DNA from: Flavobacterium paronense | GTDB lineage: Bacteria > Bacteroidota > Bacteroidia > Flavobacteriales > Flavobacteriaceae | NCBI RefSeq assembly: GCF_030409795.1 | Contig: NZ_JAUFQN010000019.1 | Coordinates: forward strand, 2,604,001 to 2,668,000 | Direction: 5' to 3' | Length of the DNA: 64,000 nt | In this document: positions 48,882 to 58,774 of the stretch, one piece after another | Layout of the letters: every line of letters starts with the position of its first letter | Position numbering within the stretch: the first letter of the stretch is position 1 | Position numbers and translations under genes: made by a program | The notes under the pieces: model-generated | The model's database searches: none | The model's input: the letters and a program-made list of their open reading frames with translations, nothing else | What the model was told of the DNA's origin: nothing

Positions 48882-48917
48882 AAATCCGTCCTGATACATC
48901 GAGACGGATTTTTTTAT
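48882..48917 (+). terminator. Terminator after frr
   Basis: AAATCCGTC (48882-48890) pairs with GACGGATTT (48903-48911) and is followed by T residues. Confidence 0.8.
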
Positions 48918-48920
48918 TCC

Positions 48921-48928
48921 TATTTTTG
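48921..48928 (+). promoter_or_regulatory. -7 box (TATTTTTG) of the DUF5686 gene
   Basis: Exact TAnnTTTG match between the frr terminator and ATG 48956. It overlaps the alternative TTG start at 48926 and rules it out. Confidence 0.65.
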
Positions 48929-48955
48929 TCAAATCATTGCTGCAACTACTTTCAA

Positions 48956-51442
48956 ATGAAGCGACTATTTCAACTGTTTTTATTCTTCACACTGTCGCTG
49001 CAAGCACAATTTCAAGTCAATGGAATTATAAAAGATTCCGAAACCAAAAAAGCACTTCCGTTTGCCACTATAAAAACCGAAAGCGGCTTTTCTACTATTG
49101 CCGATGTTGATGGAAAGTTTAATTTCCTTTTAATATCACAACCCGAAACTTTGACGGTTTCTTATATTGGCTATGAATCAAAAACCATTTCACTATTCGA
49201 AATAAAAACCTTTTTTACGCTCTATCTTTCACCAAAAATTGATGCGCTGAAAGAAGTTTCTATTTCAAATGTAAATCCGGCCAACGCGATTATCACCAAA
49301 GTAATTCGGGAAAAACAGAACAACAATCCACAAAAAAAACTGAACAGTTTTCAATTCAAATCATATAACAAATTACTTGTTACCGCCAATCCTGACTCGA
49401 TTTTTGGTAAAATTGATACTGTTTTTGTGAACGCTGTTTCTAAAGATAAAATTGCTAAAATAGATTCGTCAGATTATAAGTTTAAAAAAATTATTGACAA
49501 GCAACATTTGTTTCTGACCGAAAAAGTATCGCAATTTCAGTTTGAAAAACCAATACTGAAAGAAACTATTTTGGGGACAAAAATGGCGGGTTTTAAAGAA
49601 CCTATTTACGAACTTTTGGGATTCAATCTACAATCATTTTCTATTTACGATGCTAAATATGAACTCTTTGAAACCAAATATAAAAGTCCCATTTCTGATG
49701 CCGCACTTGAAGAATATCGGTATAAAATTCTAGACACCACTTCTATCGATAATCGAACCGTGATTGTACTTTATTTTAAAAACAAAATTAGCAATAAAGG
49801 TTTGGAAGGATTGCTCTATGTTGACAATGAAAACCATGCTGTTGCTAAAGCGGTGATGCGCATTCGGGGTGTTTTAGACATTACCGGAATTCATGAATTT
49901 AGCTATTTGCCCCAAGAAAAAGTCTGGTTTCCCATTCGGAAAAACTTTAAAATCGTTAAAGGGAAAAGTAAGGAACCTACGAAAATTTTGGGCGGTCGAA
50001 TTGAGTTTGCTGCCGAAGATGATGACACCAATTCGAAAAAAACAGCTTCTGATTTCACCTATCTTTCTTCGGAAATGCATGCTTTTGATTTAGTTGTAAA
50101 TAACAAGTTGAAAATCAGAAAATCTTCTGTTACTATCGAAATTAAAGACAATGCCCACAAAAGAGACGATGCGTTTTGGAGCCAAAACAGAACCGATAGT
50201 TTAGACTCGCGAAGCGAAAGAACGTATGTAGTTTTAGACAGTATCATAACCAAAGGAAATATTGAGAAGAAAATCAAATTCGGGAGAAAAGTTATCAATG
50301 GTTACGTGCCTTTCGGTCCATTTGATTTTGATTTGCGCTATCTTTTGAGTTATAATAATTTTGAAGGATTTCGTTTTGGAATTGGCGGTATTACCAATGA
50401 CACTTTTTCTAAAAAACTCCGTGTTGAAGGCTATATAGCCTATGGTTTGAAAGATGAAACCATCAAGTACAATTTAGGAACGGCTGTCCGGATTGGTAAT
50501 TTTTCTAACACTTGGATCGGAGGGTCGTATACAGATGATGTTCGGGAGATTGCGAGTACCAATTTTGCAACGGATAAAAGGGTTTTCAAAATTTATGACC
50601 CGCGACCTATCAACATCAGCACATTTTATAATCACAAAACGTGGCGTGGTTACATTGAAACTAAAATTATTCCAAAAACAGAAACCATTTGGCAACTTTC
50701 GTATAGCCAAATAAGTCCGTTGTTCAATTATACTTTCGCTTACGATAGCCATTTGTATCGGGAATTTACGATGTCAACCGCTATGTTTTCTATACAATGG
50801 AATCCTTTTAGTGATTATATGCAAACGCCAAATGGTAAAATTGAATACGAAAAACGTTTCCCTAAATTCACTTTTCAGTTTACTAAATCGCTGCCTAATT
50901 TCTTTGCTAATGATTTCGATTTTGGAAAAATTGATGCCCGAATTGAGTATGAAAAGAAATATTTAAACGGACAAAAATCAGCTTTTTTACTTCAAGCAGG
51001 TTATGCTTTTGGAGCGCTTCCCTTGACGCATTTGTATAATACTTCACCGAATAATTTGACCAAAGACAAGCTATTACAAAGAATAACCATAGCTGGAAAA
51101 AACAGTTTTGAAACCATGTATTTCAACGAATTCTTTTCTAGTGAATTTGTGATGCTTCAATTTAAACACGGATTTAAAAGAGTCGAGTTGTTCAAAAAAG
51201 TAAAGCCTTCATTGGTTTTAGTATCCAGAATGGCTTGGGGAAATTTGGAGCATCCGGAGCGGCACATTGGCATTCAATACAAAACTTTAGACCAAGGTTT
51301 CTTCGAATCCGGAATCGAATTGAATCAGATTTATAAAGGATTTGGTTTAACCGGATTTTATAGATATGGCCCAAATCAATTGCCCAGGTTTGAAGATAAT
51401 CTAGCAGTTAAGCTGAGTTTTGTTTTTGATTTTGGGTTTTGA
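48956..51442 (+). CDS. DUF5686 outer-membrane protein
   Basis: Large envelope protein of 828 aa from ATG 48956. A signal peptide spans residues 1-16 (FFTLSLQAQ). A CarboxypepD_reg-like domain covers about 20-95 (KALPFATIKTESGFSTIADVDGKF, SYIGYESKT). A long DUF5686 region follows with a late beta-barrel character and a C-terminus LSFVFDFGF, typical of outer-membrane insertion. The family is common in Bacteroidetes and its function is unknown. It has its own promoter and reads toward the methyltransferase gene. Confidence 0.88.
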   Translation: MKRLFQLFLFFTLSLQAQFQVNGIIKDSETKKALPFATIKTESGFSTIADVDGKFNFLLISQPETLTVSYIGYESKTISLFEIKTFFTLYLSPKIDALKEVSISNVNPANAIITKVIREKQNNNPQKKLNSFQFKSYNKLLVTANPDSIFGKIDTVFVNAVSKDKIAKIDSSDYKFKKIIDKQHLFLTEKVSQFQFEKPILKETILGTKMAGFKEPIYELLGFNLQSFSIYDAKYELFETKYKSPISDAALEEYRYKILDTTSIDNRTVIVLYFKNKISNKGLEGLLYVDNENHAVAKAVMRIRGVLDITGIHEFSYLPQEKVWFPIRKNFKIVKGKSKEPTKILGGRIEFAAEDDDTNSKKTASDFTYLSSEMHAFDLVVNNKLKIRKSSVTIEIKDNAHKRDDAFWSQNRTDSLDSRSERTYVVLDSIITKGNIEKKIKFGRKVINGYVPFGPFDFDLRYLLSYNNFEGFRFGIGGITNDTFSKKLRVEGYIAYGLKDETIKYNLGTAVRIGNFSNTWIGGSYTDDVREIASTNFATDKRVFKIYDPRPINISTFYNHKTWRGYIETKIIPKTETIWQLSYSQISPLFNYTFAYDSHLYREFTMSTAMFSIQWNPFSDYMQTPNGKIEYEKRFPKFTFQFTKSLPNFFANDFDFGKIDARIEYEKKYLNGQKSAFLLQAGYAFGALPLTHLYNTSPNNLTKDKLLQRITIAGKNSFETMYFNEFFSSEFVMLQFKHGFKRVELFKKVKPSLVLVSRMAWGNLEHPERHIGIQYKTLDQGFFESGIELNQIYKGFGLTGFYRYGPNQLPRFEDNLAVKLSFVFDFGF

Positions 51443-51492
51443 TTTTTTAGTCATACACAAATTATAAAACATATATTTACCACAAAAAATTG

Positions 51493-52299
51493 ATGAATAA
51501 AGGACAAATTTCTAGTATCTTAAGAAAACTTCGATTGATTTATTTGGCAGACTGGGCACATTTTTATGTTGAGCGCTATAAAAATCAGAAGAAAAACTCA
51601 GTCTTTAAAAAAAATAACCCCGACGTAAAATTACCGCCAGATTATCTTATATACGAATCATTTCAGATTGACTATACAAAATATTATACGGAGAGTATCA
51701 ATACTGCTAAATGGGTTGCCGATTATTTTAGCAAATATCTAGATTTAAAAGACAAAAAGATACTTGATTGGGGTTGTGGTCCTGGCAGGGTAATTCGTCA
51801 TTTGCCTAATGTTGTTGGCAAAGAATGCAAATATTTTGGGACAGACTATAACAAACAATCCATTGACTGGTGTTCAAAAAATCTTCCTGGAATTAGTTTT
51901 AATTGTAACACTTTGGAAGCAAAACTTCCTTATCCTGACGATTCATTTGATGCAATATATGGAATTTCAATTTTTACACATCTTTCAGAACAATTGCATT
52001 ATGATTGGTATACTGAATTGCATCGAATATTGAAACCAGACGGAATACTATTCCTGACTACTCAAGGTGATAATTTCAAGGTAAAACTAATTCCTTCAGA
52101 AGTTGCAAGATATGATGCTAATGAATTAATTATTCGGGACAAAGTGAAAGAAGGACATCGCATGTTTTCAGCATTTCATCCAACTGAATTCATGAAAAAT
52201 CTATTCCATGATGCTGAAATTTTAGAGCATTATGCTGAGCCAATTCCGGAAACGGGCAATTGGATTCCACAAGATGTTTGGATTATAAGAAAGAGATAA
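51493..52299 (+). CDS. SAM-dependent methyltransferase
   Basis: Class I methyltransferase of 268 aa from ATG 51493, preferred over a TTG one codon earlier. Motif I is KILDWGCGPGRVIRHLP (about 88-104), followed by the acidic FGTDYNKQ and the post-motif YPDDSFDAIYGISIFTHLS typical of Methyltransf_11/25. The substrate is not evident. A near-consensus -7 box TATATTTA lies at 51472-51479. It converges with the antiporter gene without a gap. Confidence 0.88.
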   Translation: MNKGQISSILRKLRLIYLADWAHFYVERYKNQKKNSVFKKNNPDVKLPPDYLIYESFQIDYTKYYTESINTAKWVADYFSKYLDLKDKKILDWGCGPGRVIRHLPNVVGKECKYFGTDYNKQSIDWCSKNLPGISFNCNTLEAKLPYPDDSFDAIYGISIFTHLSEQLHYDWYTELHRILKPDGILFLTTQGDNFKVKLIPSEVARYDANELIIRDKVKEGHRMFSAFHPTEFMKNLFHDAEILEHYAEPIPETGNWIPQDVWIIRKR

Positions 52300-54570
52300 T
52301 TAAGGCTTAATAATCAAAACCGAAGGAATATCTGTAAGCCATGAAACCTCGTCGTCTATTAGTTTTTTCCAAGTTTCTAGACTAAAAATAATTAAATCCT
52401 GCTTAAGCAATACAGGTTTATTAAGTTGATTCGGATGAAAAACTTCAATATTATTTGGATGATTTTGTTCTAAAACCGCCAAAGCATTTTCAACAATAAA
52501 ATTGTTTTTACTATGATCATTGTTATCCAAAATAGTAATATGAGAATTGTTATTGTAAATCAATTTTTGGGCATAATCAATTAGAAAAACATCGCCAACG
52601 CTATAAATCCCAACGAAAACTTTATCGATTTGTTGTAAATCTTTATCAATCAATACACCAAGTGGTGTTTTGGTTTTGGAAATTATCAACCGTGTTCTGT
52701 CGTCAAAAGGCGAGTTTTCGAACAATCCTTCTTTCCCTTTGAACTTATCTAATAATCTATCCGGATTAATGATACGTGTGGTAAATCCAAGTACTTTACC
52801 TAAAATTGTACCTTCAAAAATTGATTTCCCTAAACCAACTAAAAGCAAATCATATTTCCCTACGTGAGCAATGTCGGCAATATCGGTTTCAATATCGTTG
52901 GTTGCTTTAAAAATAGTGGTAATAGGTTGGTCTAATTTTTTAGATTCTTTTACAATGGGTTCAAACGTTTCCTTTTCATATTCTTCTAAATTATACGCGT
53001 GCATTTCGTCACTTGCCGTTAAATGCATAGCAGTAACATTAGCTGAATCGGTTTGTTTTTTGGTAAGACTGTTTGCCAAACGCAGTAGTGATTTCCCTTT
53101 TTGATTGTTACCAAAAGAAATCAGAATATTAAAATCGGAGTTCCTTTTAACCTCTGAAGGAATAATAGCATCTTTGGTTTTAAAAATAAAATTGATTATG
53201 TCTAAAGCTGGACCAGTCATAAATGTTGTGACCAATGCCATGATTACCATCATAGTGAACACTTTTGGCGAAAGCACCCCAAGTTCGTAACCAATGTTTA
53301 GCACCACTAATTCCATCAAACCTCGAGTATTCATCAAAGCGCCGATGGTCAAACTGTCGCGCCAATTTTGTCCAACAAATTTTGCTGCCAAAGCACTTCC
53401 AAAGAATTTTCCAACAACTGCTACCGCAATAATACATCCTGTTACTTTCCATAAATAGACATCATTGATCAATCCTATTTCGGTTCTTAATCCAGTAAAA
53501 ACAAAAAACAGTGGTAAAAACAATATAACGGAAACATCTTCTACTTTTTCAATAAAGACCGTTCTAAATTTTGATATATCAGGCATAATGGCGCCCATCA
53601 AAAAAGCGCCAAACAAGGCGTGAATACCTATTATTTCGCTCACATACGAAGAAATAATTAAGGTCAAAAGAAAAATGGCCACCACCGATTTTTTGATATT
53701 ATCTTTTTTGGCATACAAATCTCCAATTCGTTTTAAAAATGGTTTCACAATAAATAACATCATTAAAACATAGACAAGAGCTAATCCGATAACATATAAG
53801 GAACTTACAAAACTTCCTGCTTTTGCAATGGCAATAACTGCTGCTAATAAACACCAAGCTGTAATATCATCGGCTGCGGCACAAGTGATAACAATCGTTC
53901 CCAATCTTGTTTTATGAATACCTCGTTCCTGAACAATTCGGGCCAAAACAGGAAATGCTGTAATGCTCATAGCAATTCCCATAAACAAACTAAACGACAA
54001 AAATTCAACGCCAACAGGAGCAAATTGATGGTAAATATAATACGACAATCCAATACCAAGAGCAAACGGAATTACAATACTCGCATGACTAATTACAACC
54101 GCTTCGTTGGCTTTGTTTTTTAAGACTTTTAAATCTAACTCCATTCCGATTACAAACATGAAGAGTATCAAACCAACTTGACTCAACAACTGAAGATTTC
54201 CTAATGAGTCAACCGGGAAAAGTGATTCTTTTAAATCCGGAAAATAAAGTCCAAAAAGGGATGGTCCAAGTACAATTCCAGCTATAATTTCACCTATAAC
54301 GGATGGTTGCCCAATCTTTCTAAAAATCCAGCCAAAAATTCGGGCAACTAAAACAATAGTGATAATTTGGAAAAGCAATAAGGGCAACGGATGTTGTAAA
54401 TTATGATACAACGAAGATAAAAACTGCGTCCACTGACTATCGGCAGAAGATGGAGAGACAATTTTTCTTCCTACTTCAAGCAGTTTGCCTTGTTCGACAA
54501 TTCGATACATCAAATAGGTAAAACCACCTGTAATAAAAATATAAAATAAAGAATTTTTTAAATTTCTCAT
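52300..54570 (-). CDS. Kef/NhaP-type cation:proton antiporter with USP-like tail
   Basis: Integral membrane transporter of 756 aa from ATG 54570. About 13 hydrophobic segments lie in residues ~70-470, with CPA2 landmarks such as GQPSVIGEIIAGIVLGPSL, ITAFPVLARI and MNTRGLMELVVLN. The C-terminal ~250 residues are soluble, beginning SDFNILISFGNNQKGKSLLRL, and resemble universal-stress-protein tandem domains. It probably exchanges Na+ or K+ for protons. ATG 54570 is chosen over the longer frame to 54615, whose added residues give no better signal. Confidence 0.88.
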   Translation of the reverse strand: MRNLKNSLFYIFITGGFTYLMYRIVEQGKLLEVGRKIVSPSSADSQWTQFLSSLYHNLQHPLPLLLFQIITIVLVARIFGWIFRKIGQPSVIGEIIAGIVLGPSLFGLYFPDLKESLFPVDSLGNLQLLSQVGLILFMFVIGMELDLKVLKNKANEAVVISHASIVIPFALGIGLSYYIYHQFAPVGVEFLSFSLFMGIAMSITAFPVLARIVQERGIHKTRLGTIVITCAAADDITAWCLLAAVIAIAKAGSFVSSLYVIGLALVYVLMMLFIVKPFLKRIGDLYAKKDNIKKSVVAIFLLTLIISSYVSEIIGIHALFGAFLMGAIMPDISKFRTVFIEKVEDVSVILFLPLFFVFTGLRTEIGLINDVYLWKVTGCIIAVAVVGKFFGSALAAKFVGQNWRDSLTIGALMNTRGLMELVVLNIGYELGVLSPKVFTMMVIMALVTTFMTGPALDIINFIFKTKDAIIPSEVKRNSDFNILISFGNNQKGKSLLRLANSLTKKQTDSANVTAMHLTASDEMHAYNLEEYEKETFEPIVKESKKLDQPITTIFKATNDIETDIADIAHVGKYDLLLVGLGKSIFEGTILGKVLGFTTRIINPDRLLDKFKGKEGLFENSPFDDRTRLIISKTKTPLGVLIDKDLQQIDKVFVGIYSVGDVFLIDYAQKLIYNNNSHITILDNNDHSKNNFIVENALAVLEQNHPNNIEVFHPNQLNKPVLLKQDLIIFSLETWKKLIDDEVSWLTDIPSVLIIKP

Positions 54571-54729
54571 CCAAAAACTATTACTGCTTATGCTTACAAA
54601 GATGCTAAAAAGCAATGTATTTTTTCATTTTTTTTGGGGCTATTAACAATTATTTAATCAGACGCCGTTTTTCTGACATAAATTAAGCAAATCTTTTATA
54701 AAATCAATCCCTTTTTTAGTGGTTTTAAT

Positions 54730-54737
54730 TACCTTTG
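54730..54737 (+). promoter_or_regulatory. -7 box (TACCTTTG) of the MMPL gene
   Basis: Exact TAnnTTTG match 19 bp before ATG 54757. Confidence 0.65.
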
Positions 54738-54756
54738 CAACCGTTTTTACATTAAA

Positions 54757-57195
54757 ATGAAGAAGAAAATAAACGCAGGTTTTTGGGAATTTATCGCTGG
54801 AATTATTCTAAGAAATAGAATAGCTATTAGCATTGGAATTGTTCTGTTGACTATCTTCTTAGCTTTGCAATGGAAAAATGTTGGTATGACTTATAATGAA
54901 GCCAACTTATTACCCAAAAATCACAAAGCCAATAAAGATTATACTCAGTTTCTAAATGTTTTTGGTGAAGAAGGAAATCTAGTTGTAATAGGAATTAAAG
55001 ACAATAAGTTTTTCACGCCAAAAGCATACAAAGCTTGGGACGAATTGATGACTAATTTAAAATCTCATAAAGAGGTTGAATTGGTTGTTTCGCTAAATGA
55101 TTTAAAGAAATTACAAAAAAACGATACGCTCGAAAAGTTTGAACTAGTTCCATTAGTTAACCAAAAAAGAACAACTGATCCAAAGTATTTAGCCGAAATT
55201 AAAAGACAGCTTTTTAACGATTTGCCTTTTTATGAAGGTCTGCTTTTTAATAAAAAATCAGGAAGTATTCGCTCTGCGATTTATATCAACAAAAAAGTTG
55301 TTAACTCGCCTATCCGAAAAGAATTCATTCTGAATGTTTTGGTTCCTGAAGTAACTAAATTTGAAAAAACAACCGGAATTGACTTGAAAGTTTCGGGCAT
55401 GCCTTATATCAGAACCATCAACACCGACAATATGAAAGGTGAAATTGGACTGTTTATTGGCGCTGCTTTGTTTATCACTTCGTTAATTTTCTTTTTGTTT
55501 TTCCGTTCACATCGTGCCACATTTATTTCGATTTGCATCTTGATTGTTGGCGTAATGTGGTCGTTTGGAACGCTTGGTTTGTTTCATTACAAAATCACGA
55601 TTTTAACAGCAATTATTCCGCCCTTGATTATAGTTATCGGAATCACGAATTGTATTTTCCTTATCAATAAATACCAACAGGAAATCAAAACGCACCGCAA
55701 TCAGGCTAAAGCTTTGCAACGTGTGATTTCCAAAATCGGAGTTTCAACATTGATGACCAATCTGACGACAGCAATTGGTTTTGCAACCTTTATGATTACC
55801 GGAAATGATTTGCTGTATGAATTTGGATTGGTAACTTCTATAAACGTAATTACGGTTTATCTTTTGACGCTAATGGTGGTGCCGATAGTGTATAGTTTTA
55901 TGCCATTGCCAAAAGAAAAACACTTAAATCACTTAAGCAAAAACTATCTTTCTTCTATTTTAAATTGGGTTGAAAGACATGTTAGATACAAACGAAATCT
56001 GATATACAGCATCTACGGATTGTTGCTTGTTTTTAGTGTTATTGGTGTTTCCCAAATGAAGGTTTCCGGAAGTTTGATTGGCGAAATGCCCAAAAGCGCT
56101 TCCTTTTTTAAAGACATTTTATTTTTCGAAAAAGAATTCAACGGTGTAATGCCTTTGGAAATCATGATTGATACCAAACGTAAAAAAGGCGTAATGAAAG
56201 CGTCAACTTTGCGAAAAATGGACGAATTGCAAAACACGATTGATAGCATTCCGGAACTTTCGAAACCGGTTTCTATTGTTAATTTAGTGAAATATTCGAA
56301 GCAGGCTTTCTATAACGGCAATCCGGAATATTATGATTTACCAACGTCGCAGGAACAAGCTTTCATCCTTTCGTATGCCAAAAATGCCACCAAAGGTTCG
56401 AAAGATAATTTAATGAAAAGTTATGTGGATAAAACGGGCCGATATGCCCGAATCACAACTTTCATGAAAGACATCGGCACTGAAGAAATGGCCAAAATTG
56501 AAAAGAAACTACATGCCAAAATTGATAAAATTTTCCCAAGTGACAGCTACGAAGTTACCCTAACTGGTAAGGCTTTGGTTTTTCAAAAAGGAACAACTTA
56601 CTTGATAGGAAACCTTGTTGAATCGTTAATCTTTGCCATTTTGTTAATTGCCTTATTGATGACATACATGTTCCGTTCGTGGAAAATGATTTTTGCTTCG
56701 GTCGTAACCAATATTCTGCCGCTTTGCATCACATCAGGCTTAATGGGCTATTTCGGAATTCCGTTGAAACCATCAACTATTTTAGTTTTTAGTATTGCTT
56801 TCGGAATTTCGGTTGACAATGCGATACAATTTATGGCTAAATACCGTCACGATTTAATTCAGAACGGTGGGAAAATTGAAAAAGCAGTTATTAGTGCCTT
56901 GCACGAAACTGGTGTTAGCACTTTCTATACTTCAGTGGTTTTGATATTTGGTTTTGCTGTCTTTACTTTGTCAAGTTTTGGAGGAACAATAGCTCTTGGT
57001 GGATTAATTTCAGTTACCTTAACCTTTGCTATGTTTGCTAATTTGGTAGTGCTTCCTGCTTTGGTTTTAACTACTGAAAAATGGGGTGGTAAAAAGAAAC
57101 TGACCAAAAAAGAGCTTACAGAAGAACAGCCAAGCATCAACATTTATCGCGATAATACTGACGATATTGATGAAATTACAATAGAAAATAAATAA
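54757..57195 (+). CDS. MMPL/RND-superfamily transporter
   Basis: Inner-membrane protein of 812 aa with two similar halves, each one membrane span, a large periplasmic loop and then about five spans: the first set near residues 228-390, the second near 625-785. The sterol-sensing-like part TAIIPPLIIVIGITNCIFLINKY and the second FGISVDNAIQF carry the RND motifs with an Asp in the second half. No adaptor or outer-membrane channel gene adjoins it, so it is more like hopanoid/lipid-type MMPL exporters than tripartite AcrB. Substrate unknown. Confidence 0.9.
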   Translation: MKKKINAGFWEFIAGIILRNRIAISIGIVLLTIFLALQWKNVGMTYNEANLLPKNHKANKDYTQFLNVFGEEGNLVVIGIKDNKFFTPKAYKAWDELMTNLKSHKEVELVVSLNDLKKLQKNDTLEKFELVPLVNQKRTTDPKYLAEIKRQLFNDLPFYEGLLFNKKSGSIRSAIYINKKVVNSPIRKEFILNVLVPEVTKFEKTTGIDLKVSGMPYIRTINTDNMKGEIGLFIGAALFITSLIFFLFFRSHRATFISICILIVGVMWSFGTLGLFHYKITILTAIIPPLIIVIGITNCIFLINKYQQEIKTHRNQAKALQRVISKIGVSTLMTNLTTAIGFATFMITGNDLLYEFGLVTSINVITVYLLTLMVVPIVYSFMPLPKEKHLNHLSKNYLSSILNWVERHVRYKRNLIYSIYGLLLVFSVIGVSQMKVSGSLIGEMPKSASFFKDILFFEKEFNGVMPLEIMIDTKRKKGVMKASTLRKMDELQNTIDSIPELSKPVSIVNLVKYSKQAFYNGNPEYYDLPTSQEQAFILSYAKNATKGSKDNLMKSYVDKTGRYARITTFMKDIGTEEMAKIEKKLHAKIDKIFPSDSYEVTLTGKALVFQKGTTYLIGNLVESLIFAILLIALLMTYMFRSWKMIFASVVTNILPLCITSGLMGYFGIPLKPSTILVFSIAFGISVDNAIQFMAKYRHDLIQNGGKIEKAVISALHETGVSTFYTSVVLIFGFAVFTLSSFGGTIALGGLISVTLTFAMFANLVVLPALVLTTEKWGGKKKLTKKELTEEQPSINIYRDNTDDIDEITIENK

Positions 57196-57197
57196 TT

Positions 57198-57205
57198 TAT
57201 ATTTG
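57198..57205 (+). promoter_or_regulatory. -7 box (TATATTTG) of asnS
   Basis: Exact TAnnTTTG match directly after the MMPL stop and 59 bp before the asnS ATG. The leader holds AATCCTAATTTCTAATTC-type low-complexity repeats. Confidence 0.6.
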
Positions 57206-57264
57206 CGTTAGATTTTAAGATTCATACAAATCCTAATTTCTAATTCTAAAATCCTAATTTTAAA

Positions 57265-58698
57265 ATGAAACATACCAAAGTTAAAAACTTACTAAACAGT
57301 GAAACAACGATTTCAGAGGTAAATGCAAAAGGTTGGGTAAGAACTTTTAGAAACAATCAATTTATCGCGTTGAACGATGGTTCGACAATTAATAATATTC
57401 AGTGCGTTGTCGATTTTGAAAACACGCCAGAAGAAACCTTAAAAAGAATTACAACTGGAGCTGCAATTTCAGTAACAGGAGCTTTGGTAGAAAGCAAAGG
57501 TGCCGGTCAGAAATATGAAATTCAGGTCGCAAAACTTGAAATTCTTGGCGATTCTGATGCAGAGAAATTCCCAATGCAACCAAAGAAACATTCATTGGAA
57601 TTCCTTAGAGAAAATGCACATTTAAGAGTTAGAACTAATGCTTTTGGAGCGATAATGAGAGTGCGTTCTGTTTTGGCTTTTGCAGTGCATCAGTATTTTC
57701 AGGAAAAAGGTTTTGTATATGTGAATACGCCAGTAATAACAGGTGCAGATGCAGAAGGTGCCGGCGAAATGTTTCAAGTGACTTCATTACCATTGGATAA
57801 TCTTCCAAAAAACGAAGAAGGAAACATCGATTACAAAAAAGATTTTTTCGGAAAACATACTAATCTTACGGTTTCCGGACAATTAGAAGGTGAAACTTTT
57901 GCAATGGCTTTAGGTCAGATTTATACTTTTGGACCAACATTTAGAGCTGAAAACTCAAATACTTCTCGTCACTTGGCCGAATTCTGGATGATTGAACCGG
58001 AAGTTGCTTTCAATGATTTGAATGACAATATGGATTTGGCTGAAGATTTTATCCAATATGCAATTAAATATACGATGGATAAATGTCAAGACGATTTGAA
58101 GTTTTTAGAAAGTCGTTTAGCTGAAGAAGATAAATCAAAACCACAGGCAGAAAGAAGCGAAATGAGTTTGTTAGAGAAATTAAACTTCGTTTTAGAAAAC
58201 AACTTCAAACGCGTTTCCTATACTGAAGCTATTGATATTTTAAGAGATTCTACTCCAAATAAAAAGAAAAAATTCAGTTACATTATCAACGAATGGGGCG
58301 CCGATTTACAAAGTGAACACGAACGTTATTTAGTTGAAAAACATTTTAAATGTCCGGTGATTTTGTTTGATTATCCAGCCAATATCAAAGCATTTTACAT
58401 GCGTTTGAATGAAGACGGAAAAACGGTTCGCGCCATGGATATTCTTTTCCCTGGAATCGGGGAAATCGTTGGCGGTTCACAAAGAGAAGAACGTTACGAG
58501 GTTTTAGTTGAAAAAATGAAAGCACTCGGCATTGACGAAGAAGAACTTTGGTGGTATTTAGACACCCGAAGATTCGGTTCGGCTGTGCATTCAGGTTTCG
58601 GATTAGGATTTGAAAGATTAGTATTATTTGTAACCGGAATGACAAACATCCGCGACGTTATTCCGTTTCCAAGAACACCGCAAAACGCAGAATTTTAA
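57265..58698 (+). CDS. asnS: Asparaginyl-tRNA synthetase
   Basis: Class II synthetase of 477 aa for tRNA-Asn. The N-terminal OB fold spans about 12-105 ([22 protein letters not shown]), followed by catalytic motifs: [21 protein letters not shown], motif 2 [22 protein letters not shown], and motif 3 [14 protein letters not shown] near the C-terminus. The Asn-type signature and missing Asp-specific insertion favour AsnRS over AspRS. It is monocistronic with rpoN 76 bp downstream. Confidence 0.96.
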   Translation: MKHTKVKNLLNSETTISEVNAKGWVRTFRNNQFIALNDGSTINNIQCVVDFENTPEETLKRITTGAAISVTGALVESKGAGQKYEIQVAKLEILGDSDAEKFPMQPKKHSLEFLRENAHLRVRTNAFGAIMRVRSVLAFAVHQYFQEKGFVYVNTPVITGADAEGAGEMFQVTSLPLDNLPKNEEGNIDYKKDFFGKHTNLTVSGQLEGETFAMALGQIYTFGPTFRAENSNTSRHLAEFWMIEPEVAFNDLNDNMDLAEDFIQYAIKYTMDKCQDDLKFLESRLAEEDKSKPQAERSEMSLLEKLNFVLENNFKRVSYTEAIDILRDSTPNKKKKFSYIINEWGADLQSEHERYLVEKHFKCPVILFDYPANIKAFYMRLNEDGKTVRAMDILFPGIGEIVGGSQREERYEVLVEKMKALGIDEEELWWYLDTRRFGSAVHSGFGLGFERLVLFVTGMTNIRDVIPFPRTPQNAEF

Positions 58699-58739
58699 TA
58701 ACTGTTGTCTGTTCTCCGTTATCTGTTAAAATAATATCA

Positions 58740-58774
58740 GACAACTGACAACTGACAACCGACAACCGACAAAA
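58740..58774 (+). repeat. GACAACY heptamer repeats abutting rpoN
   Basis: Four perfect heptamers (GACAACT twice, GACAACC twice) and a partial fifth run into the rpoN start codon at 58775. This replaces any ribosome-binding site. Confidence 0.85.

Noticed and set aside
58740..58774. Phase-variation repeat in the rpoN coding region
   Set aside because: The heptamers end at the ATG and stay outside the coding frame; they could change only leader length.
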